DNA of 64,000 bases from Glycomyces sambucus (GCF_900102815.1 NZ_FNGF01000003.1:558001-622000); one strand, 5' to 3'. Shown: positions 52,947 through 61,921, counted from the stretch's first letter. Notes: generated by a model from the sequence alone, not told the origin. Program-made: numbers and translations.

Positions 52947-53273
52947 TGAGAGAACTTCACGAAGCTCGGTCGGCACCGGTCCCCAGGGACCGGCGGCCCC
53001 GGGTCCAACCCCGCCGGTCACCGCGGCGGGGCACCGGGCGGACCTCCGGGTCCGGCTCACCGCCGGTGCCGGGACCGACCGCCTACCGCACGGCCGCCCC
53101 CGAGCGGCCGGTCGGGAACACGACGACGCGGCTCGCGCCATCCACCGTCGCGTCGACCGCGGACCGGCCGCCCGAAACGCGGGCCGTGCAGGAGCGGACG
53201 CCCACGCGGCGCCCGCGACCGGGCAACGGCAATGCCGTCGGGGTACCGCGCGCTCAGACCCGGGCGGCATTGC
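52947..53273 (+). ncRNA. Candidate structured noncoding RNA
   Basis: The region downstream of a good promoter is rich in complementary segments. A closing helix pairs GGTC + GGCACCGG (52968-52979) with CCGGTGCC (53063-53070) and GACC (53077-53080). An internal hairpin has CCCCGCCG/CGGCGGGG (53009-53031), and another CGGACC/GGTCCG (53039-53054). The hairpin CCGGTCCC/GGGACCGG (52976-52993) shares CCGG with the closing helix, so the two are alternatives. GCAATGCCG (53229) and CGGCATTGC (53265) form an end hairpin at the prsW stop. No known RNA family was recognised. The 357-bp gap 52916-53272 holds no credible gene. Confidence 0.45.
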
Positions 53274-54136
53274 TATGCGCGCGGGCCCACCGCGACCGGC
53301 GCCTCGGTCCGCCGGGCCCAGCGCACCAGCCACCACACGATGAGCACCGCGGGCAGGCCCTTGAGCATGATCCCGCCGAGGACGCCGAGCGACCCGAGCC
53401 CGAGGCCGTCGCGCAGCAGCGGCGAGTTCCACACCGCGTGCAGCACGATCACCCCGGCGACCGATCCGGCCGCGACCCACGCCGCGCGCGTCGTCCGCCG
53501 CGTCGCCGCGTACGCGATCCCGGCGCCCGCGATGGCGGTGAAGATCGCGTGGCTCCACAGGCCCGCGAGGACCCCGCGGACGAGGAACACGGCGACGACC
53601 GGCGCGACGGCGTCCCCGGCCCGGTTGACCACGGTGCTCGACATCGCGAACGCGTAGCCCTCCACGATCTGGAACCCCGCGCCGCAGAACGCGCCCAGGA
53701 CGATCCCGTCGAGGACCCCGTGCAATCGCCCCCAGAAGATCGCGACGACCAGGACCACCCCGGCGGCCTTGACGACCTCCTCCACGAGCGGCGCGGCCAG
53801 CACCGGCGCCCAGCGCTCGGCCCAGGCCGGGCCGTGCGCGGTCGCGAGGAGCCCGTGGAGCGCCCGGGACCCGAACAGGGAGGTCATGACGGCGACGGTG
53901 GCGCCCCAGACGAGGCCGAGCGCGAGCGCGGCGGCCGGGAGCGCGAGGTGCCCGGCGAGGCGGCGGCGCATGACCGCGAACGGGACGGCGAAGAGCGCGA
54001 ACAGGACCAGCGCGGCGGTCCCGGCCCGCGGGTAGGCGAGCGCCACCGGGAGGGTGTTGTACAGCAGCAGGATCGCGGCCGCGCCGATGAGCAGCGCGGC
54101 CGTCCACTGGGCGGGGGAGGTGGGGTCGGGGCGCAT
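53273..54136 (-). CDS. PrsW-family intramembrane protease
   Basis: 287 residues with eight or nine membrane helices. The PrsW motifs are LVEEVVKAAGV (E-E-x-x-K), GFQIVEGYAFAM (F-x-x-x-E), LWSHAIFTAIAGAG and VLHAVWNSP (conserved His residues). Family members are putative metal-dependent proteases that cleave anti-sigma factors in the membrane. The ATG overlaps the stop of the upstream gene by one base (TGATG), so the two are coupled. Confidence 0.88.
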   Translation of the reverse strand: MRPDPTSPAQWTAALLIGAAAILLLYNTLPVALAYPRAGTAALVLFALFAVPFAVMRRRLAGHLALPAAALALGLVWGATVAVMTSLFGSRALHGLLATAHGPAWAERWAPVLAAPLVEEVVKAAGVVLVVAIFWGRLHGVLDGIVLGAFCGAGFQIVEGYAFAMSSTVVNRAGDAVAPVVAVFLVRGVLAGLWSHAIFTAIAGAGIAYAATRRTTRAAWVAAGSVAGVIVLHAVWNSPLLRDGLGLGSLGVLGGIMLKGLPAVLIVWWLVRWARRTEAPVAVGPRA

Positions 54137-54654
54137 CAGGCGGCCCCGAAGGCGAGCCGGGCGAGGAGCTCGTCGATGCGGTCGACGGTGCCGGCGTCGA
54201 GGGAGGCGCCGCGGGCGGTGACCTCGGCGCGGGTGCCGCCGTGCACGAACGCGCACGCGAACCCGGCGCCGGTCTCGGTGACGAAGCCGCGGCCGGCCCC
54301 GTCGACGCCGTCGGCGGCGCAGTCGCGGGACTCGGTGAGGCGGACGCCGGGCTGGGCCTCCAGGAGGCGGGCCATCTCGCCGGCCAGGTACTCGGCGTCG
54401 AAGCCGTAGGGCCCGGCGACGGCGATGTCGACCTCGGCGTCGCCGACGAGGAACTCGGCGCGCCCGGACTCGGGCCGGTACTGGCCGGGGCGCATCCGGG
54501 TGCCCTCGGGGAGCACGACGGTGACGCCCGCGAGCGTGAACCGCTGCCCGCCGACGTCGACGGTGGGGGAGACGGCCTTGTTCAGTAGGGGGACCGCGAG
54601 CGCGAACAGCAGCACCGCGGCGGCGACGGCCGCGGCGACGGCGAGGCTCCTCAT
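54136..54654 (-). CDS. Membrane-anchored extracytoplasmic protein, PrsW partner
   Basis: 172 residues. One N-terminal helix (LAVAAAVAAAVLLFALAVPLL) is followed by a periplasmic-type domain (about 35-172) with two cysteines (SRDCAADG, GFACAF). No family was recognised. Translational coupling to prsW suggests a partner, regulator or substrate. A GTG three codons upstream (54663) is an alternative start. Confidence 0.72.
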   Translation of the reverse strand: MRSLAVAAAVAAAVLLFALAVPLLNKAVSPTVDVGGQRFTLAGVTVVLPEGTRMRPGQYRPESGRAEFLVGDAEVDIAVAGPYGFDAEYLAGEMARLLEAQPGVRLTESRDCAADGVDGAGRGFVTETGAGFACAFVHGGTRAEVTARGASLDAGTVDRIDELLARLAFGAA

Positions 54655-55156
54655 GCGGGACACACTTCAAGCGTCGCATGTGGTTCGCGGCATTGCATCG
54701 GTAATGCCCGGCTCAGGGCGGCGGGTCCGCGATGCGGCGGCCGCGGCCGGGCGGGAGGCCGCACGGGTGCGGCGGCGGGGTGTTCGAGGGGCGGTGTGTT
54801 CGAAGGGCAGTGCCTTCGAGAGGCAGTGCGCTCGAGGGGCGGTGGGTTCGCGGGGCGCGCGGGGCCGGTGCGCACCGGGGCGGTGCGGTCGGGGCCGCGC
54901 TGATGTCGCGCCGGTCCGGTGCGGACGCCTTGCCGGCCGGGACCTGGTTCAGGGGTCCGTCGGCCGGCGTCGCGTCCGCGTGTGGTCGCCGGGGCGGGCC
55001 CTGAGGGAGGGCCCGCGTCCTCGCCGGCCGGGGATCGGCCGGTCGCCGTGGACCACGGCTTCGTTTCGGGGCGGGGGCCGGAAGGGTGGTCCGGCCGCTG
55101 TGGATGGTTCCTCGGGCCTCGTCGCCTGGTCGGTGGCGGGAGGCGGTTGTCGGGTG
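54655..55156. other. 500-bp intergenic region with a tandem array
   Basis: The region contains the 16-bp repeat array at 54783-54862 and an inverted repeat GGCATT/AATGCC near 54688-54707 just upstream of the PrsW operon. No gene is supported; frames through it are GC artefacts. Confidence 0.5.
54783..54862. repeat. 16-bp tandem repeat, five units
   Basis: Units start at 54783, 54799, 54815, 54831 and 54847. The consensus is YTCGAGGGGCRGTGNG; the last unit is decayed. Confidence 0.85.
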
Positions 55157-55378
55157 CTAGTCGGCGGCTTCGCGCTGGACCGGGATGTCGCCGTTGATCA
55201 GCGCGCGGATCTCGGACTCGCGGTAGCGGCGGTGGCCGCCCAGGGTCCGGATCGCGGAGATCTTGCCGGCCTTGGCCCAGCGCGTCACGGTCTTGGGGTC
55301 GACGCGGAACATCGCGGCGACCTCAGAGGGGGTGAGCAGGGCCTCGGACTCCACCGGAAGGTTCAGCTCTGTCGTCAT
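55157..55378 (-). CDS. bldC: BldC developmental regulator (MerR-like)
   Basis: 73 residues. The core LLTPSEVAAMFRVDPKTVTRWAKAGKISAIRTLGGHRRYRESE is nearly that of Streptomyces BldC, a MerR-like winged helix that binds direct repeats head to tail and delays sporulation. GGAGGAG lies 8 nt before the ATG. The upstream gene's reading frame enters bldC in phase with no stop between them. The intervening 210 bp hold several palindromes, so bldC very likely has its own promoter. Confidence 0.95.
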   Translation of the reverse strand: MTTELNLPVESEALLTPSEVAAMFRVDPKTVTRWAKAGKISAIRTLGGHRRYRESEIRALINGDIPVQREAAD

Positions 55379-56461
55379 CGTTCGTTCTCCTCCACACACG
55401 GGCTGCGAATCACCGGCTGCCGAGCCTTGATTCGTTCCTTCTGCAATCGTCCGGCCTGTCGTAGATGTCCGACATAGGCCGAACGGCCGATTTTGCTTGG
55501 ACTTTCCGCTCGGATCGCTCATCCGAGTGATCACTCCACAAGCGAACGAGCAGGCAGCGGGCCCGCAGACCGGGGCGAAGCGAGATAAGTTCAGTCTTTC
55601 GGCGAGACGACGATCACGCCATCGGTCGACAAGGCGCGCATAGCATTCCTGCGCGTCCTCGGGTTCGGAGGCGCCGAGGTGGTCGAGGGCCTGCCAGGTG
55701 AGGTCGACCGAGTCCTCCTCGCGGAGCTCGTCCGGGTCCATCCTGGAGACGAGCCCGCCGTAGTCGAGTTCGACGACCGAGTCGCGGTGGAAGCCGTCGA
55801 GCCACCGGCCGGTCTCGGCGAGGGCCTCGGCGAGGTCGGCGCCCTCCCCGAACTCGGCGCGCACGAGGTTGCGGGCGACGGCGAGGCCGGTGCGGGACTT
55901 GGCGATCGGGGTGCGGTAGCGCAGCAGGCTGAGGCCGGGCTGGATGACCAGCTCGCGGTCCTCGGGGCGCACGCACGCGAACCAGCGCAGCGGGACCGAC
56001 CAGGAGGCGACGTGCTCGTGGGCGTCGGCGGGGGCGTCGTGGCGGTCGCCGCCGTCGTCGAGGGCCACGATCTCGGCGGCGGAGGAGAGGAACTCGGGCG
56101 GGAACAGGGCCTCGGCCACCGCCTCGGGGGTCAGGCGGCGCACCTCCAGTGCGGCCGAGGCGATCCGGTACCGCAGGTTCCACGGGCACACCAGCGGGTC
56201 GCCCTCGCCGCGGTCGATGACGTACGCCTCGCGGCCGAAGGTGGGGACGCCCCGCCAGGGCCATCCGATGCGCTCGTACAGTGCTTCCCGTCGGACCCTG
56301 GGGCCCTCGAGCGGGTCGACCGCGCGCCCCGAAGCGGCGTACGCGCGCCAGTAGCCGGCGTCGGCGAAGGCCACGGCCGGCTCGTAGACGCGCAGATAGG
56401 ACGCGTTCGGTGCGTACACGAGGCAGATACTTCCATAGTCATATGCTGGTGGCGTAGGCAT
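55379..56461 (-). CDS. Conserved actinobacterial protein upstream of bldC, lacking its own stop
   Basis: The gene corresponds in place and sequence to the conserved gene between vdh and bldC in Streptomyces. Its conserved body is residues 1-291 (YDYGSICLVYAPNASYLRVYEP; WSVPLRWFACV; SVVELDYGGLV; LVDRWRDRRLAERLN). The frame then stays open through ~70 non-conserved residues into bldC, giving a potential 434-residue fusion ending at 55157. Either the stop was lost, a frameshift is present, or readthrough is real. The ATG at 56461 begins the conserved part but has a poor ribosome-binding site. Function is unknown. Confidence 0.75.
55439..55536 (-). promoter_or_regulatory. Palindrome-rich bldC upstream region
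   Basis: TGTCG-N8-CGACA (near 55457-55474), GGCCG-AA-CGGCC (near 55478-55490), CTCGGAT-N5-ATCCGAG (55509-55527) and the perfect 12-mer GAGTGATCACTC (55525-55536). Confidence 0.5.
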
Positions 56462-56573
56462 ACCCGCGCTACGACGAGGAAGCGGCCGCGACCCGGCCGC
56501 GCCCCTGGGGCGCCGCCCGGCGCGCACCGCGCTCCGGGGCCCGCACCCCTAGAGAAGAACTGGAGAGCAAGCC

Positions 56574-57644
56574 ATGAGCATCTTCGACGCGACCGGCCAC
56601 GAACAGGTCGTGTTCTGCCACGACCCGGACACCGGGCTCCGGGCGATCATCGCGGTGTACTCGACCGCGCTCGGCCCGGCCCTCGGCGGCACCCGCTTCT
56701 ACCCGTACGCCTCCGAGGAGGAGGCGCTCACCGACGTGCTGCACCTGTCGGAGGGCATGGCGTACAAGAACGCGATCGCCGGGCTCGACCACGGCGGCGG
56801 CAAGGCCGTCATCTGGGGCGACCCGGTGGCCGACAAGAGCGAGGCGCTGCTGCGGTCCTACGGCCGGTTCGTCGAGTCGCTGGGCGGGCGCTACGTGACC
56901 GCGTGCGACGTCGGCACCTACGTCGAGGACATGGACCACGTCGCGCGCGAGACCCGCCACGTGTCGGGGCGCAGCCCCGAGTCCGGCGGCGCGGGCGACT
57001 CCTCGATCCTCACCGCCTTCGGCGTCTTCCAGGCGATGCGCGCCGCGGCCCAGCACCGCTGGGGCGCCGTGGACCTCGCCGGGCGCACCGTCGGCGTGGC
57101 CGGCCTGGGCAAGGTCGGCCGCCACCTGCTCCCCCACCTCGTCGAGGCGGGCGCCGAGGTCGTCGCGTGCGACGTCAACGACGCGGCGATCCGCTGGACC
57201 CAGGAGCAGTTCCCGCAGGTGCGGCTCGTCGCCGACGCCGACGAGCTCATCGCCGCGGGGATCCACGTGTACGCCCCGTGCGCCCTCGGCGGGGTCCTCA
57301 ACGAGACCGCGCTGAAGACCCTCGACGCCGAGATCGTCTGCGGCGCGGCCAACAACCAGCTCGCGTCCCCCGAGGTCGCCGCCGAGCTCGACCGGGCCGG
57401 GATCCTCTACTGCCCCGACTACGTCGTCAACTCCGGCGGCGTCATCCAGGTCGCCGACGAGTACGACGGCGCGTTCGACTTCAAGCGGGCGGAGCGGCGC
57501 ACCGCCGGGATCTTCGAGACCACCGGCCGCATCCTCGACCGCGCGAAGGGCGAGGGCACCACCCCCGTGGCCGCGGCCGACGCCCTGGCCGAGGAGCGCA
57601 TGGCCGCCGTCGGGCGCCTCCAGCGGATGCGCCTGTTCCGCTGA
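56574..57644 (+). CDS. vdh: Valine (branched-chain amino acid) dehydrogenase
   Basis: 356 residues. Glu/Leu/Phe/Val dehydrogenase motifs: [26 protein letters not shown] (catalytic K77), and NAD-binding [23 protein letters not shown]. It oxidatively deaminates valine and related amino acids, feeding branched-chain acyl-CoA. It is divergent from the conserved gene next to bldC, the same arrangement as in Streptomyces. A pair of perfect palindromes follows its stop. Confidence 0.95.
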   Translation: MSIFDATGHEQVVFCHDPDTGLRAIIAVYSTALGPALGGTRFYPYASEEEALTDVLHLSEGMAYKNAIAGLDHGGGKAVIWGDPVADKSEALLRSYGRFVESLGGRYVTACDVGTYVEDMDHVARETRHVSGRSPESGGAGDSSILTAFGVFQAMRAAAQHRWGAVDLAGRTVGVAGLGKVGRHLLPHLVEAGAEVVACDVNDAAIRWTQEQFPQVRLVADADELIAAGIHVYAPCALGGVLNETALKTLDAEIVCGAANNQLASPEVAAELDRAGILYCPDYVVNSGGVIQVADEYDGAFDFKRAERRTAGIFETTGRILDRAKGEGTTPVAAADALAEERMAAVGRLQRMRLFR

Positions 57645-57655
57645 CGTCCGCGAGG

Positions 57656-57688
57656 ATCCTATAGGATGTCCGGCTTATCCTATAGGAT
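57656..57688. promoter_or_regulatory. Paired perfect palindromes
   Basis: ATCCTATAGGAT occurs at 57656-57667 and again at 57677-57688, 21 bp apart, starting 12 bp after the vdh stop. This AT-rich sequence is striking in a 73 percent GC genome and looks like a twin operator (GntR-type half-sites). Confidence 0.7.
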
Positions 57689-57933
57689 TCCGCGAACCCG
57701 CACGTGCGCAGCGTCGCCGGGCGAATTCGGATGGTGAGAACGAATCTCGCGATTCGGACGGATGTTCGTCCCGGTCTGGTGGTCATCGCCGGTAATCTGT
57801 GGCATCCAACTCATGGGCCGGGATGCAGTCGGGCGCCGCGAGGCTGTACCGTAGGAGCCACGAAGAGATTGCAAGCATTCCGGGGCGCCGTAACGGCTGC
57901 CCCGATGATTTCTGTGCGAGGGGGTCGAGCCAT

Positions 57934-58224
57934 ATGGGGCGCGGCCGAGCTAAGGCAAAGCAGACCAAAGTGGCCCGGAAGCTCAAGTACCATGCTCCGA
58001 ACACCGACCTGCGCGCGCTCGAGCGCGAGCTAGGCACCGGTCGTGAGGACGAGGTCGACGACATTGAGCCTCCTCCTGAAGAGGAGCCGGACCCGTACGC
58101 CGCTTATGCCGACGATCGGTACGACGGAGACGAAGACGATCTCCGCGAGGATGACTGGCTCCCGCCGAAGAAGCAGTTAGCACTGCGGCCCGCGGTGACG
58201 CCGGATCGTGCCCGCACGATCTGA
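57934..58224 (+). CDS. DUF3073 protein
   Basis: 96 residues. The N-terminus MGRGRAKAKQTKVARKLKY is the DUF3073 signature; an acidic middle and a basic tail follow. It is found throughout actinobacteria, often near purine genes and bldC/vdh. Function is unknown. GAGGGGG precedes the ATG at 57934. The 289-bp leader contains the twin palindromes. Confidence 0.9.
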   Translation: MGRGRAKAKQTKVARKLKYHAPNTDLRALERELGTGREDEVDDIEPPPEEEPDPYAAYADDRYDGDEDDLREDDWLPPKKQLALRPAVTPDRARTI

Positions 58225-58411
58225 CCGGCCGCGAGCCTGGCGGGCCCGCCCGACCGATCTCCGCGATCTCCATATCCAGAACGGGCAAGCGCCTCCACTG
58301 CGCCGGCCCGGTCACCGCCCCCGCCGCGGCCTCCCAGGCCCCGTCCGGGAGCGGCGCTGGAGCAAAGACTTCGGATGTCGGCGGACGACGCGATATCCAA
58401 TATGCACGAAG

Positions 58412-58448
58412 AGAGGCGGCGCGACCGAGACCCGGTCGCGCCGCCTCT
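58412..58448. terminator. Bidirectional terminator
   Basis: AGAGGCGGCGCGACCG pairs perfectly with CGGTCGCGCCGCCTCT across a 5-nt loop, between convergent genes. Confidence 0.85.
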
Positions 58449-58467
58449 TCTGCTGCTCGGGGAGCGG

Positions 58468-59124
58468 CTACTGCTGCGGCGCCTGGGGCCACTGGTTCTG
58501 CTGGGTCTGCGGGGCGGCGGCCGGCGGGACCGCGGGCTGCTGCCCGGTCGGGTAGGCCGGGGCGGCGGCCGCGGCCGGAGCGGCCTTGCCGGGGACCAGG
58601 AGCGCACCGGACACGAAGAGCGCGTAGGCGCCGATGAGCAGGAGCGCCCCGATCCACGCCGACGCGTCCGAGCCGGACGAGCCGTCCGGCAGCGACAGCA
58701 GGTCGTACAGGAAGCCGGCCAGGAACACGGCGGTGCCCGCCACGGTGAGCGCCTTCCACAGGGACCGCAGCCGCTCGCCGGCGAACAGCGCCAGCGCGAA
58801 CATGACGATCACGGCCGTCAGGACCGACGGGAGCCCGAACAGGTGCGAGGCGACGTCGACCTGGAGCTCGGTGGAGTCGGAGGTGCCGGTGATGAGGCCG
58901 GACAGGGCCAGCGCGCCGAGGCCCGCGATGCCCAGGATCGCCGGGAGCGAGGGCACGCCGAGCTTGTCGAACAGCGACGGCGCCGGCGGGGCGTAGGCGG
59001 CGTACTGCTGCTGGGCCTGGTACTGCGCCTGGGGCGAGGCGTAGGGGGCCTGGGCGTAGGGCTGCCCGGGCTGCGCGGACACGGGCTGCTGCGGGTAGCC
59101 CGCACCTGATTGCTGTTCACTCAT
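58468..59124 (-). CDS. Four-helix membrane protein with Gln/Pro-rich ends
   Basis: 218 residues. The first ~50 residues are a disordered Gln/Pro/Tyr/Ala tract, followed by four membrane helices (LPAILGIAGLGALALSGLI, VLTAVIVMFALALFAGE, ALTVAGTAVFLAGFLYDLL, WIGALLLIGAYALFVSGALLV), then another Pro/Gln tail. No catalytic motif. GAGGGC precedes the ATG. Function is unknown. Confidence 0.78.
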   Translation of the reverse strand: MSEQQSGAGYPQQPVSAQPGQPYAQAPYASPQAQYQAQQQYAAYAPPAPSLFDKLGVPSLPAILGIAGLGALALSGLITGTSDSTELQVDVASHLFGLPSVLTAVIVMFALALFAGERLRSLWKALTVAGTAVFLAGFLYDLLSLPDGSSGSDASAWIGALLLIGAYALFVSGALLVPGKAAPAAAAAPAYPTGQQPAVPPAAAPQTQQNQWPQAPQQ

Positions 59125-59283
59125 GCCCTCATCATGCCTTGGACGGGCAAATGGGCGCACCCGGGTTGCGGAGCCGGTCACCGGCCCGATGCGGGCCCTT
59201 CTCCGGTGCGGGGGGCGGGAAACGGGCGGAATCGGCGGCCCCGAACGCAGCGCCGCGACGACCCGAGCCCGTAGTCTGGAGCC

Positions 59284-60729
59284 ATGTCGCAACGTCTCCG
59301 TCCCGTTTCGCCGATCTGGGTGGCAGGCCGTCCGCAGCACGGCGAGGAGGAGTTCTTCGTCACCCACCCCTTCGACGACTCCCCGGTGGGCGCCACCTCG
59401 TGGGCGACCGCGGGGCAGGTGGAGGCCGCGGTCGCCGCCGCCTCCGGGGCCGCCGCCGAATGCGCGGCGCTGCCCGCGCACGTGCGGGCCGAGGCCCTGG
59501 AGCACGTGCGGCGGCGCCTCGACGAGGAGGCCGAGACGTGCGCGGAGCTCATCACCGCGGAGTCGGGGAAGCCGATCGCGTGGGCGCGCGTCGAGGTGCG
59601 CCGGGCGGTGTCGGTGTTCCGGTGGGCGGCCGAGGAGGCGCGCCGGTTCACCGGCGAGGCGCAGCGCCTCGACACGGACCCGTCCGCGGAGGGGCGCCTG
59701 GCGCTGGTGCGCCGGTTCCCGCGCGGCCCGGTCCTGGGGATCACCCCGTTCAACTTCCCGCTGAACCTGGTGGCGCACAAGGCGGCACCGGCGGTCGCGG
59801 CGGGCTGCCCGATCGTCCTCAAGCCGGCGCCGGCGACCCCGCTGTCCGCCCTGCACCTGGGAGCGCTGTTCTCCGAGACGGACCTGCCGCCGGCGATGCT
59901 GTCGGTGCTGCCGGTCCCCGACCACCGGGCCGAGCAGCTCGTGGACGACCCGCGGCTCGCGGTCGTGTCGTTCACCGGGTCGGGCCCGGTCGGCAAGCGG
60001 ATCCTCCAGCGGGTCCCCGGCAAGCACGTGACGCTCGAACTGGGCGGGAACGGGGCCGCGCTCGTCACCGCCGAGTACCCCAAGCGGGACTGGGCTGCCG
60101 AGCGGATCGCGATGTTCGGCAACTACCAGGCCGGGCAGTCGTGCATCGCGGTGCAGCGGGTGTTCATCGAGGCGCCCGCCTACGCGGACATGGCGAACCG
60201 GATCGTGGAGCAGGTGAAGGCGCTGCCCACGGGCGATCCGAACGACCCCTCGTGCAAGGTCGGGCCGCTCATCAGCGCCGAGGCGGCCGAGCGGGTCCAG
60301 TCGTGGATCGACGAGGCCGTCGACGAGGGCGCGAAGGTCCTGTGCGGCGGCGGGCCCCGCCAGGGCGCGCTGGTCGAGCCGACCGTGCTCACCGACGTGC
60401 GCGCGGACGCGAAGGTCCTGCGCGAGGAGGTGTTCGGGCCGGTGCTCGTGCTCGCGAGCGTCGACAGCTTCGAGGCGGGCCTGGCCGCGGTGAACGACTC
60501 GCGGTACGGGCTCCAGGCGGGGGTGTTCACCGAGAGCCTGCCGCAGGCGATGCTCGCCCACCGGACCCTCGACGTCGGCGGCGTGATCATCGGCGACGTG
60601 CCGTCGTTCCGGGCCGACCAGATGCCGTACGGCGGCGCCAAGGGCTCGGGGCTCGGACGCGAGGGCGTGCGGTCGGCGATGCTCGACTACACGGTGGAGA
60701 AGGTCCTGGTCCTGCCCGACGCGCTCTGA
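59284..60729 (+). CDS. Aldehyde dehydrogenase (succinate-semialdehyde type)
   Basis: 481 residues. ALDH motifs: GITPFNFPLNLVAHK, LKPAPATPLSALHL, SFTGSGPVGKRI, LELGGNG with general base E252, and GQSCIAVQRV with catalytic C287. SIVRSF-like ends are missing but the C-terminus YGGAKGSGLGREG is typical. It oxidises an aldehyde with NAD(P); the substrate is not determined. TAGTCT lies 6 nt before the ATG (leaderless). Monocistronic. Confidence 0.92.
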   Translation: MSQRLRPVSPIWVAGRPQHGEEEFFVTHPFDDSPVGATSWATAGQVEAAVAAASGAAAECAALPAHVRAEALEHVRRRLDEEAETCAELITAESGKPIAWARVEVRRAVSVFRWAAEEARRFTGEAQRLDTDPSAEGRLALVRRFPRGPVLGITPFNFPLNLVAHKAAPAVAAGCPIVLKPAPATPLSALHLGALFSETDLPPAMLSVLPVPDHRAEQLVDDPRLAVVSFTGSGPVGKRILQRVPGKHVTLELGGNGAALVTAEYPKRDWAAERIAMFGNYQAGQSCIAVQRVFIEAPAYADMANRIVEQVKALPTGDPNDPSCKVGPLISAEAAERVQSWIDEAVDEGAKVLCGGGPRQGALVEPTVLTDVRADAKVLREEVFGPVLVLASVDSFEAGLAAVNDSRYGLQAGVFTESLPQAMLAHRTLDVGGVIIGDVPSFRADQMPYGGAKGSGLGREGVRSAMLDYTVEKVLVLPDAL

Positions 60730-60898
60730 CCGCGGCCCGAACCGGGCCCCGGCCGCGAACGCGCCGCGAGGTGCGTCACCTCGCACCGGGGACGGACCGG
60801 CACCATCGGGACGGTTCCGCTCCGCGACCTGCGAGTTTCCTTCACAGGTTTCGCCCTCCGAGTGGCCGGTGTTGACAAAGGGCTATAGCGTGGGCTGC

Positions 60899-61906
60899 AT
60901 GACGGTCCCTCCCAATTACGGTCCTCAGCCCGGCCCTCCGCCCGAGCAGCCGCAGACCCCCGGGTACGGCTTCCAGTCGCCGTACAACGGCGGCCAGAGC
61001 CCGTACGGAAGCCAGCCGCAGCAGCCCCAGCCGTCGCCGTACGGGTCCGCACCGCAGTACTCCGCGGGCCAGGCCGGCGGCGGGCAGCCCCCGTACGGGG
61101 CCGAGCCGCCGCCCTACGGCGGACCGGTCCTGCCGCCCGAGCCGCCGAAGCGCAACTACGGGCTCATCGGCGGGGTCATCGTCGGCGTCCTCGTGCTCGT
61201 CCTCGGCGGCGTGCTCCTGGTCGTGCTGAACATGAACAAGGACGACGGGAAGGACACGGCCGCGGACCCGACCACCGGGGAGGAGGCGTCCCCGTCCGAG
61301 GAGGCGTCCGCGAGCGAGGAGGCCACCGAGGAGGAGCAGGCCGGCTCCGAGGTGGGCCAGTGCCTGCCGTACGAGCCCGTGATCGCCGACGGCGGCTACG
61401 GTGACGGCCTCGAACTCGTCGACTGCGCCGACGCGACCGCGTTCTGGGAGATCACCGCCCAGTCCTACGACGTCACCGACGTCGCGGTGGACGAGGAGGG
61501 CAACCTCACCGACTTCACCGCCGCGAAGGCCCTGTGCGGCGACGACTGGGCCGTCCTGCGCCCCGGCGAGGCGTGGTCGAACTGGCACTACGTGTACTCC
61601 TCGGGCACCCTCGACTCGCTGTACTGCATCAAGGCGACCGGCGCGGCCGACCCGAGCGAGCCCGCGAACACCCCGTACGTCCCCGCCGAGGGCGACTGCT
61701 TCTACGACGCCGAGTCGTGGTGGACCGTCGACTGCGGCTCCGACCTGGCCCAGTACGTGGTCGTCGGCGTCGTCAACCTCGACACCCCGGTCGCGATGAC
61801 CGAGGACGAGGCCGCCGACCAGGCGACCTGCGGCGGCTCCTGGTACTGGCAGGTCACCGACCCCGAGGGGCGGACCTCCGCGATCCTCTGCGGCGACGAC
61901 GTCTAG
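60899..61906 (+). CDS. Proline/tyrosine-rich membrane protein with Cys-rich ectodomain
   Basis: 335 residues. A Pro/Gly/Tyr/Gln-rich cytoplasmic tract (about 1-80) is followed by a membrane helix (LIGGVIVGVLVLVLGGVLLVVL), a Glu/Ser linker, and an ectodomain (about 150-335) with eight cysteines that could form four disulphides (GQCLPYEP, LVDCADA, ALCGDDW, YCIKA, GDCFYD, TVDCGSD, TCGGSW, ILCGDD). It looks like LppU/septum-type surface proteins. TAGCGT is 7 nt upstream of the ATG. Function is unknown. Confidence 0.78.
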   Translation: MTVPPNYGPQPGPPPEQPQTPGYGFQSPYNGGQSPYGSQPQQPQPSPYGSAPQYSAGQAGGGQPPYGAEPPPYGGPVLPPEPPKRNYGLIGGVIVGVLVLVLGGVLLVVLNMNKDDGKDTAADPTTGEEASPSEEASASEEATEEEQAGSEVGQCLPYEPVIADGGYGDGLELVDCADATAFWEITAQSYDVTDVAVDEEGNLTDFTAAKALCGDDWAVLRPGEAWSNWHYVYSSGTLDSLYCIKATGAADPSEPANTPYVPAEGDCFYDAESWWTVDCGSDLAQYVVVGVVNLDTPVAMTEDEAADQATCGGSWYWQVTDPEGRTSAILCGDDV

Positions 61907-61921
61907 ACCGCGAAGCGAACG

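Noticed and set aside
52947..53273. c-di-AMP (ydaO), RNase P, tmRNA or 6C RNA identity for the structured region
   Set aside because: The conserved words of these RNAs (for ydaO the GAAUCC and GGGGAACC segments, for RNase P GAGGAAAGUCC, for 6C the C-rich loops) were not found.
52946..54409. A 487-codon frame beginning at the candidate RNA
   Set aside because: It runs antisense through prsW, starts with TTG without a ribosome-binding site, and shows no domain.
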